A stretch of 64,000 bases of DNA from Tomitella biformata AHU 1821 (GTDB taxonomy: Bacteria > Actinomycetota > Actinomycetes > Mycobacteriales > Mycobacteriaceae). The stretch is from contig NZ_BAVQ01000079.1 in NCBI RefSeq assembly GCF_000524475.1, positions 1-64,000 of the forward strand, given 5' to 3'. Below the pieces are notes generated by a model, which was not told where the DNA came from, ran no database searches, and saw nothing but the letters and a program-made list of their open reading frames with translations. Shown here piece by piece: positions 59,049 through 64,000 of the stretch. Made by a program: the position numbers and the translations under genes. Position 1 is the first letter of the stretch. Each line of letters begins with the position of its first letter.

Positions 59049-59927
59049 CTACTTGTGAACGACCATCACCGGGCATTCGGCCGAGCGCAGCACTTTGATG
59101 CTGGTGGATCCGAGCAGGAGCCCGGTGATCCCGCCCCGGCCCCGGCTGCCGACGACTACCAGTTGGGCGCCTTTGGCGCGATCGAGGATCGCCGCCTCGG
59201 GCCGGTCCATGACCACGCGGTGCTCGACATTCACGTCGGGGTATTGCTCGCTCCAGCCCGCGAGCCGTTGTGCCACCACGGTGTCCGCGATGGTGGCCTC
59301 GTCGAAGAGCTCGCGGACCTGGGTGACGGGGTCCATGGTGCTCAAGGGGAGATCGCTCCAGGCGTGCACCGCGATCAGCGTCGCGCCGCGCAGGGAGGCC
59401 TCCTTCATCGCAACGGCGAGCGCCGGCACGCTGTTCTCGGAGCCGTCGATACCGATGACCACGGGGCCGCTTACGGGCGGGGTCCCGTCCTCGGACGCAC
59501 TGCGCACCACCACAACCGGGCATGGGGAGTGGCGGGCGATCAGGGAGCTCACTGAGCCCATGAAGGCGCTGGCGATGCCGCTGAGCCCGCGGGTGCCCAC
59601 GACCATGACCTCGGCGGTCTCCGCGAGCCGGAGCAGCGCGGGGCCGGTGGCGTCGATGAGAACCTCGGAGGAGATGGCGATGTCGGGGGCGGCGTCGCGG
59701 GCGATCTGGGTGGCCTCGGCGACGATCCGGCCGCCCTCATCCTTGAGCGCGTCGAAGAAGTCCTGCGGCAGGTGTCCGCCCATGCCGTAGGCGACTGGCG
59801 CGCTCGCGGCGGAGGCGATCAGCAGCGGCGCCCCGTGCCGCGCCGCATGTTGAGCGGCCCAGCGGACGGCGGTCTGGGCGTGCTTAGATCCGTCGGTGCC
59901 GACAACTACAGGCTTTTGGCCAGACAT
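59049..59927 (-). CDS. universal stress protein with two USP domains
   Basis: A 292-residue tandem USP. Domain 1 starts PVVVGTDGSKHAQTAVRWAA and has GTRGLSGIASAFMGSVSSL (ATP-binding G-x2-G-x9-GS/T). Domain 2 starts PVVIGIDGSENSVPALAVAM and has GSRGRGGITGLLLGSTSIKV. Both nucleotide motifs are intact. Mycobacterial relatives respond to hypoxia and slow growth. An AGGAGA site lies 7 bases before ATG 59927. Confidence 0.93.
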   Translation of the reverse strand: MSGQKPVVVGTDGSKHAQTAVRWAAQHAARHGAPLLIASAASAPVAYGMGGHLPQDFFDALKDEGGRIVAEATQIARDAAPDIAISSEVLIDATGPALLRLAETAEVMVVGTRGLSGIASAFMGSVSSLIARHSPCPVVVVRSASEDGTPPVSGPVVIGIDGSENSVPALAVAMKEASLRGATLIAVHAWSDLPLSTMDPVTQVRELFDEATIADTVVAQRLAGWSEQYPDVNVEHRVVMDRPEAAILDRAKGAQLVVVGSRGRGGITGLLLGSTSIKVLRSAECPVMVVHK

Positions 59928-60006
59928 GATTGTCTCCTGTCACGGTGGGGTCAGGCGCACATATTTGCGACGCCCACCTCATTCTGTCAGCACCGACGAC
60001 CTTCCG

Positions 60007-61023
60007 CTAGACGCCGTGCGCTGAGACCTGAGCCCGGCTAATCCCCTGCTCATTAAGCGGGGCGAGCAGCTCGAGCGAGCGCAGCCACGCATCGCGGCGG
60101 ACCGCCTGCGAGACGACGATGAGCTCATCCGCATCTGCGAGGGTGGCGAAGCTCCGCAGGTACTCCGCCACCTCGTCGGCCGTGCCGACACCGGTGTGGG
60201 TGGCCATCGCTCGGACCTGCGCGCCGGCTGGGGCCTCCAGGATCATGTCGGCCTCCTCATCGGTGAACTCGCGCCCGCGGCCGACGAGGGCGGACACCCG
60301 GCGACGCTTGGCCTCCTGGAACAGCTCCATCGCCTTGCCTGTGCTGTCCGCGGCGATCACGTTCACGCCGGCGATGACCCAGGGCGCGGCGAGTTGCGCG
60401 GACGGGCGGAACTCGCGGCGGTAGAGCGCGACGGCCTGCTCCAGCGCATCCGGAGCGAAGTGGGAGGCGAAGGAGTACGGCAGGCCAAGCATCGCGGCCA
60501 GTTGCGCGCCGAACAGCGACGAGCCCAGGATGTACAGCGGAACATGGGTACCGCGGCCCGGTGTGGCGTTAATCCCGGGGATGCGGGTCTCCTCGCCGAG
60601 GTAGGCCTGCAACTCCAGCACGTCCTCCGGGAAGTGGTCGGAGCTGCGGGGGTCCCGGCGCAGCGCGCGGAACGTCTTCTGGTCGCTGCCCGGGGCCCGC
60701 CCCAGGCCGAGCTCAATGCGGCCGGGATGGAAGGACTCGAGGGTGCCGAACTGCTCGGCGATGGTCAGCGGCGAGTGGTTCGGCAGCATGACCCCGCCCG
60801 CCCCGAGGATGATCTTCGACGTCCTGGCGGCCACCTGGCCGATGAGCACGCTGGTGGCCGAGGACGCGATGGTGGGCATGTTGTGGTGCTCGGCGTACCA
60901 GATGCGCTGGTAGCCCCACTCCTCCGCGCGCTGCGCCATGTGGACGCTGGCGTTAAGGCTGTCCGGCGTGCTCTCCCCTACGCCGATGGACGCGAGATCG
61001 AGAATGGACAGTTGATGATTCAC
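60007..61023 (-). CDS. LLM class flavin-dependent monooxygenase, MsnO8 type
   Basis: A 338-residue luciferase-like TIM-barrel protein. [18 protein letters not shown] and [20 protein letters not shown], then [20 protein letters not shown] and [13 protein letters not shown], are signatures of the MsnO8-type FMN-dependent subgroup. The substrate is unknown. Upstream lies an inverted repeat (61046-61067) in operator position, close to the start. Confidence 0.9.
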   Translation of the reverse strand: MNHQLSILDLASIGVGESTPDSLNASVHMAQRAEEWGYQRIWYAEHHNMPTIASSATSVLIGQVAARTSKIILGAGGVMLPNHSPLTIAEQFGTLESFHPGRIELGLGRAPGSDQKTFRALRRDPRSSDHFPEDVLELQAYLGEETRIPGINATPGRGTHVPLYILGSSLFGAQLAAMLGLPYSFASHFAPDALEQAVALYRREFRPSAQLAAPWVIAGVNVIAADSTGKAMELFQEAKRRRVSALVGRGREFTDEEADMILEAPAGAQVRAMATHTGVGTADEVAEYLRSFATLADADELIVVSQAVRRDAWLRSLELLAPLNEQGISRAQVSAHGV

Positions 61024-61045
61024 CGTGGAGGGCCCTTCGCAGCGA

Positions 61046-61067
61046 TTGTCAGGTCATGGCCTGACAA
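61046..61067. promoter_or_regulatory. candidate operator of the LLM gene
   Basis: TTGTCAGG-TCATGG-CCTGACAA, 8-bp arms with a 6-base spacer, lies 23 bases upstream of the monooxygenase start on its coding side. The size and symmetry fit a TetR- or GntR-class site. No regulator gene lies next to it. Confidence 0.5.
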
Positions 61068-61106
61068 CGCGGGCCGGACCGGGGATATTCCCTGGCCCGG
61101 CCCGCG
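61068..61106 (-). terminator. terminator of the thiolase gene
   Basis: A GC-rich stem (CGCGGGCCGG, 61068-61077, pairing with 61097-61106) is extended by further pairs to an AT loop near 61087. It lies 9 bases beyond the thiolase stop on the minus strand. There is no T-run. Confidence 0.6.
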
Positions 61107-61115
61107 TGGTCGGTG

Positions 61116-62297
61116 CTAGATGCGACGCACCAGCGCGGCGAGTGCCTGGCCGCCGCCGATGCACATGGTCACCACGCCGAGCTCCAGGTCGCGCCGGACC
61201 AGATCCTTGGCGACGCGCACCGTGAGGATCGCGCCGGTGGCGCCGACGGCGTGGCCGAGCGCGATTGCGCCGCCGTACGGGTTGACCTTCGCCGGGTCGA
61301 GCTTGGCGTCGCGGATCACGGCGATGGCCTGCGAGGCGAACGCCTCGTTGACCTCGAAGACATCAACGTCGTCCGGGGTGATGTTGTTCTGCTCGAACAG
61401 CTTTCGCAGTGCCAGCACGGGGGCGTAACCCATTAGGGACGGATCCATCGCGGCGGTGGCGACGGACTCGATGGTGGCCAGGCCGGTGAGCCCGCGCTCC
61501 TTGGCGACGGAGCCGCGGGCGAGGACGACGGCACCAGCACCGTCGTTGATGCCCGACGCGTTGCCGGCCGTGACGGTCCCGTCGGGCACGAATGCGGCAC
61601 GCAGCTTGCCGAGCGTCGCCACGGTGGTCTCGGGCTTCGGGTGCTCGTCGAACTCGACGGTGACCGGGCGGCGGCCCCCGATGTGCACGGGCGTGATCTC
61701 CTCGGCGAACGCGGCTTTCGCGGCGTCGGTGGCGGCGCGGCGCTGCGACTCGACGGCGAACTCGTCCTGCTCCTGGCGGCTGACCCCGTACTCGCGCGCC
61801 ACGTTCTCGGCGGTGACGCCCATGTGCTTATTGCTGAACGGGTCGGTGAGCATCCCGACGGTGCCGTCCACGAGGGACCGGTCCCCCAGCTTGTAGCCAT
61901 TGCGGGCGCCGAAGTCGTAGAACGGCATCCGGGACATGCTCTCGTTGCCGCCGGCGACCGCAAGATCGACCCCGCCCCAACGCATTTGCATGGCGGCGGA
62001 CCAGATGGCCTGCAGCCCGCTGCCGCACAGGCGGTTCACGGTGTAGGCGGAGGTGGAGTCCGGCATGCCAGCGGCCAGGGCGACGCGGCGGGCGATGTAG
62101 GCGTCCCCGCCCACCTGGCCGATGCAGCCCATGACCACCTCGTCGATCTGGTCGGCGGCCACCCCGGAGCGCTCCAGCGCCGCCTTCGCGGCGGTCGCGC
62201 CGAGCTCGTGGGCGGGCACGTCCTTCAACACGCCGCCGAAGCTGCCGACCGGAGTGCGGGCTCCGTCTACGAGGATGATGGGTTCGGATGCGGGCAT
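61116..62297 (-). CDS. acetyl-CoA acetyltransferase (thiolase)
   Basis: A 393-residue thiolase II. The catalytic Cys lies in YTVNRLCGSGLQAIWSAAMQ near residue 90. The His is in NPYGGAIALGHAVGATGA near residue 350 and the second Cys in GVVTMCIGGGQALA. It condenses or cleaves acetoacetyl-CoA. The frame is open to 62456, but ATG 62297 (MPASEPIILVDGARTPVG) is where the family starts. It overlaps no neighbour. Confidence 0.95.
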   Translation of the reverse strand: MPASEPIILVDGARTPVGSFGGVLKDVPAHELGATAAKAALERSGVAADQIDEVVMGCIGQVGGDAYIARRVALAAGMPDSTSAYTVNRLCGSGLQAIWSAAMQMRWGGVDLAVAGGNESMSRMPFYDFGARNGYKLGDRSLVDGTVGMLTDPFSNKHMGVTAENVAREYGVSRQEQDEFAVESQRRAATDAAKAAFAEEITPVHIGGRRPVTVEFDEHPKPETTVATLGKLRAAFVPDGTVTAGNASGINDGAGAVVLARGSVAKERGLTGLATIESVATAAMDPSLMGYAPVLALRKLFEQNNITPDDVDVFEVNEAFASQAIAVIRDAKLDPAKVNPYGGAIALGHAVGATGAILTVRVAKDLVRRDLELGVVTMCIGGGQALAALVRRI

Positions 62298-62374
62298 CGG
62301 CACACTCCAAGCGTTCAGGCGTCGGCATATTCCGACAGATGGAACCTGCGCCGGTATCGTATCTGAGCGTGCGC

Positions 62375-63154
62375 TCAGCGCGGCAATCGTCGCCAGATGG
62401 GCTGCGGAACGACCCGCGCCACGGCGTACAGCGCGCGCAGGGAACCTGGCACCCACAGCACCCGTCGGCGGGCGCGCAAGCCCTGCACGACGGCATCCGC
62501 CACCTGGTCGGGGGTGCTCGACAGCGGCGCCGGGTCCAGGCCCTCGGTCATCTTCCCGATGACGAAACCCGGGCGGACCAGCAGCAACCGCACTCCGGTG
62601 CGGGCCAGCGAGTCGGCCAGTCCGGACGCGAACCCGTCCAGCCCGGCCTTCGCGGAGCCGTACACGAAGTTCGCGCGCCTCACTCGGATCCCAGCCACGG
62701 ACGAGAACACAACCAGCTGCCCGCGCCCCACATAGCGCATCTGCTTGGCCAACTCGATCAGCGCCGTGGCTTGGGCGATGAAGTCGGTGTGCAGGATCGC
62801 GGCGGTGTGCGCGGAGTCCTCCTCGGCACGGTCTTGCTCGCCGAGGATCCCGAACGCGAACACCGCGAGGGCGGGCACCCCATGCGCGCGCGCCACCTCC
62901 TCGAAGAAGTGGGGATGTGCAGCGACGTCGTCGGCGTCGAACTCGGCGGTGACCACGTGCTGCGCCCCCGCCTCCGTCAATCTGGCGACCTCCGCCCCGA
63001 GGTCGTGGCTCCGGCGGGCGGCCAGGATGAAGGTTCTCGCCTCCACCGCGGTGGCGCGGGCCAGCCGCGTGGCGATCTCCATCCCGATCTCGCTACGGCC
63101 GCCGAGGAGCAGGACGGGACCGGGGACGGGGATGGGCGTTTTCGCTGTGCGCAC
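62375..63154 (-). CDS. short-chain dehydrogenase, DprE2-like (Rv2073c position)
   Basis: A 259-residue SDR. The cofactor motif is GPVLLLGGRSEIGMEIATRL (GGxSxIG, as in DprE2), followed by VFAFGILGEQ and the catalytic VVFSSVAGIRVRRANFVYGS with Ser, Tyr and Lys (YGSAK). The C-terminus is basic. The DprE2 subgroup reduces decaprenyl-phosphoryl keto-pentose, but true DprE2 lies beside dprE1, so this is a paralogue with unknown substrate, as Rv2073c is. Confidence 0.88.
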   Translation of the reverse strand: MRTAKTPIPVPGPVLLLGGRSEIGMEIATRLARATAVEARTFILAARRSHDLGAEVARLTEAGAQHVVTAEFDADDVAAHPHFFEEVARAHGVPALAVFAFGILGEQDRAEEDSAHTAAILHTDFIAQATALIELAKQMRYVGRGQLVVFSSVAGIRVRRANFVYGSAKAGLDGFASGLADSLARTGVRLLLVRPGFVIGKMTEGLDPAPLSSTPDQVADAVVQGLRARRRVLWVPGSLRALYAVARVVPQPIWRRLPR

Positions 63155-63195
63155 CAGGCCAGTGTGACACCTTCGCGGCGCCCTATCGTGGCAAC

Positions 63196-63597
63196 ATGGC
63201 CATCGGACCGGAACAACTCAACTCGCCTGCCCTGGAATTCCTGGTGGCACGCCACCTCGCGACGCTGACGACTCTCCGCGAGGATGGCACCCCCCACGTG
63301 GTGGTCGTCGGCTTCACCTGGGACCACGAGGCGGGTTTGGCCCGGGTGATCACCAATGGTCCCTCGCAGAAGGTCCTCAACGTCCGCCGCGGCGGCTACG
63401 CCGCGCTGACCCAGCTCGAGGGTCCGCGCTGGCTGACATTGGAGGGGCCGGCGGAGGTGCTCGACGACGAGGTGTCGGTGGCCGACGCCGTCGAGCGGTA
63501 CGCCGGCCGATACCGCCAGCCGCAGCCGAATCCCGCCCGAGTCGTGATCCAGGTGAAGGTGCAGCGAGTCCTGGGATTGCAGACGTTCCAGCGCTGA
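63196..63597 (+). CDS. F420-dependent biliverdin reductase-like protein, Rv2074 type
   Basis: A 133-residue split-barrel flavin/deazaflavin oxidoreductase. LEFLVARHLATLTTLREDG, PHVVVVGFTWDHEAGLARVI, and GGYAALTQLEGPRWLTLEG follow the family pattern. Rv2074 reduces biliverdin with F420H2. The divergent SDR neighbour matches Rv2073c, so the pair is conserved. Cofactor choice (F420 rather than FMN) is inferred from orthology. Confidence 0.87.
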   Translation: MAIGPEQLNSPALEFLVARHLATLTTLREDGTPHVVVVGFTWDHEAGLARVITNGPSQKVLNVRRGGYAALTQLEGPRWLTLEGPAEVLDDEVSVADAVERYAGRYRQPQPNPARVVIQVKVQRVLGLQTFQR

Positions 63598-63655
63598 CGA
63601 ACTCCCGCCGCCACCGCTGCCCTGCCCCTGCCCCTGCCCGCGAGTTCGCCGCCCC

Positions 63656-63697
63656 TGTGTGGAGCCGCCGCGCTAGCAACCCCAGCGGCTCCACACA
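63656..63697. terminator. bidirectional terminator
   Basis: A perfect 13-bp stem (TGTGTGGAGCCGC at 63656-63668 and complement at 63685-63697) lies between convergent genes. A short CCCCTG tandem run precedes it at about 63621-63640. Confidence 0.85.
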
Positions 63698-63723
63698 AAG
63701 GCAGCGGCTGTATTGGACGAGGC

Positions 63724-64000
63724 TCAGCCGGGCAGGACGCCCAGGGCGTGCGGACGGTTGTTGAGCCGCTCGCAGCCGTCGGCCGTCAGGACCACGATGT
63801 CCTCGATGCGGGCGCCCCAGTGGCCGGGGAAGTAGACACCCGGCTCGATGCTGAAGGCCATCCCCTCCTCCAACACCATGGAGTTGCCCGCGACGATATA
63901 GGGCTCCTCGTGCACCGACAGGCCGATGCCATGCCCCGTGCGGTGCACGAACGCGTCGGCCAGCCCGTGCTCGGCGAGCAGCGAGCGGGCCGCGGCGTCT
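63724..64000 (-). CDS. M24 family metallopeptidase (Xaa-Pro peptidase), C-terminal part only
   Basis: The last about 92 residues of a pita-bread metallopeptidase that runs off the window. HRTGHGIGLSVHEEPYIVAG holds the metal-binding His, and FSIEPGVYFPGHWGARIEDI holds the two metal-binding Glu. This is the C-terminus of an aminopeptidase P/prolidase of the Rv2089c type. The start lies beyond 64000. Confidence 0.92.
   Translation of the reverse strand, partial: DAAARSLLAEHGLADAFVHRTGHGIGLSVHEEPYIVAGNSMVLEEGMAFSIEPGVYFPGHWGARIEDIVVLTADGCERLNNRPHALGVLPG

Overview
The window is high-GC DNA with GTG/TTG starts and many 4-bp stop/start overlaps. Its gene order matches blocks of the Mycobacterium tuberculosis chromosome: Rv1691-Rv1701, Rv1708-Rv1713, Rv1822-Rv1830, Rv1841c-Rv1847 plus ndh, Rv2049c-Rv2053c, Rv2073c-Rv2074 and an Rv2089c-like peptidase. 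GarA, RbpA, SteA/SteB, TlyA and an F420-type reductase place it in the order Mycobacteriales. I infer a Nocardia/Gordonia/Tsukamurella/Dietzia-type relative rather than Mycobacterium itself, because the urease, gcvH and fused lnt-ppm1 genes expected at these loci are missing. I cannot name the species.

Layout. 1-120: end of a 5S rRNA and its terminator. 0.1-18.1 kb: a dense plus-strand housekeeping run: TPR protein, glycerol-3-phosphate phosphatase-like HAD, tlyA, nadK, recN, steA, steB/mctB, pyrG, Nudix, xerD, parA, scpA, scpB, an RG-rich rluB, cmk, der. 18.2-21.5 kb: a tRNA-Pro followed by a small accessory block: hypothetical protein, GNAT, a second-type RsgA GTPase preceded by a leader peptide, and a 14-bp copy of the tRNA 3' end. 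21.5-27.0 kb: a possible nitrogen/alarmone block: fused binding-protein/permease, ATPase, small alarmone synthetase, Nudix, glutamate dehydrogenase. 27.1-32.6 kb: pgsA-like, DUF881/Sbp/DUF881, garA, two MerR regulators and the bifunctional nuclease. 32.7-41.8 kb: minus-strand VWA protein, two CNNM-type proteins, guaB1, gnd, and a BlaR/BlaI-like pair. 42-44 kb: thioesterase and ndh. 44-52.3 kb: an accessory stretch with short repeats, gene fragments, small secreted or membrane proteins and a 36-bp perfect palindrome. 52.4-64 kb: rbpA, lnt, amidohydrolase, fxsA, mgtE, a CobG-like half protein, USP, luciferase-like monooxygenase, thiolase, SDR, F420 biliverdin-reductase-like protein and a partial M24 peptidase.

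How they work together. scpA-scpB-parA-xerD form a chromosome segregation and resolution set; rluB, der, tlyA and rsgA act on ribosomes; garA sits with regulators of growth and division; gnd, guaB1 and the CNNM genes form a probable operon. The most unusual items are the leader-peptide-controlled RsgA beside tRNA-Pro, the repeat that appears split by an insertion carrying a lipoprotein gene (44.05-45.86 kb), the 36-bp palindrome at 50.9 kb, and the roughly 316-residue RGG-like extension of RluB. No CRISPR array, recognisable transposase or integrase was seen. Everything is read by eye; no database search was run.
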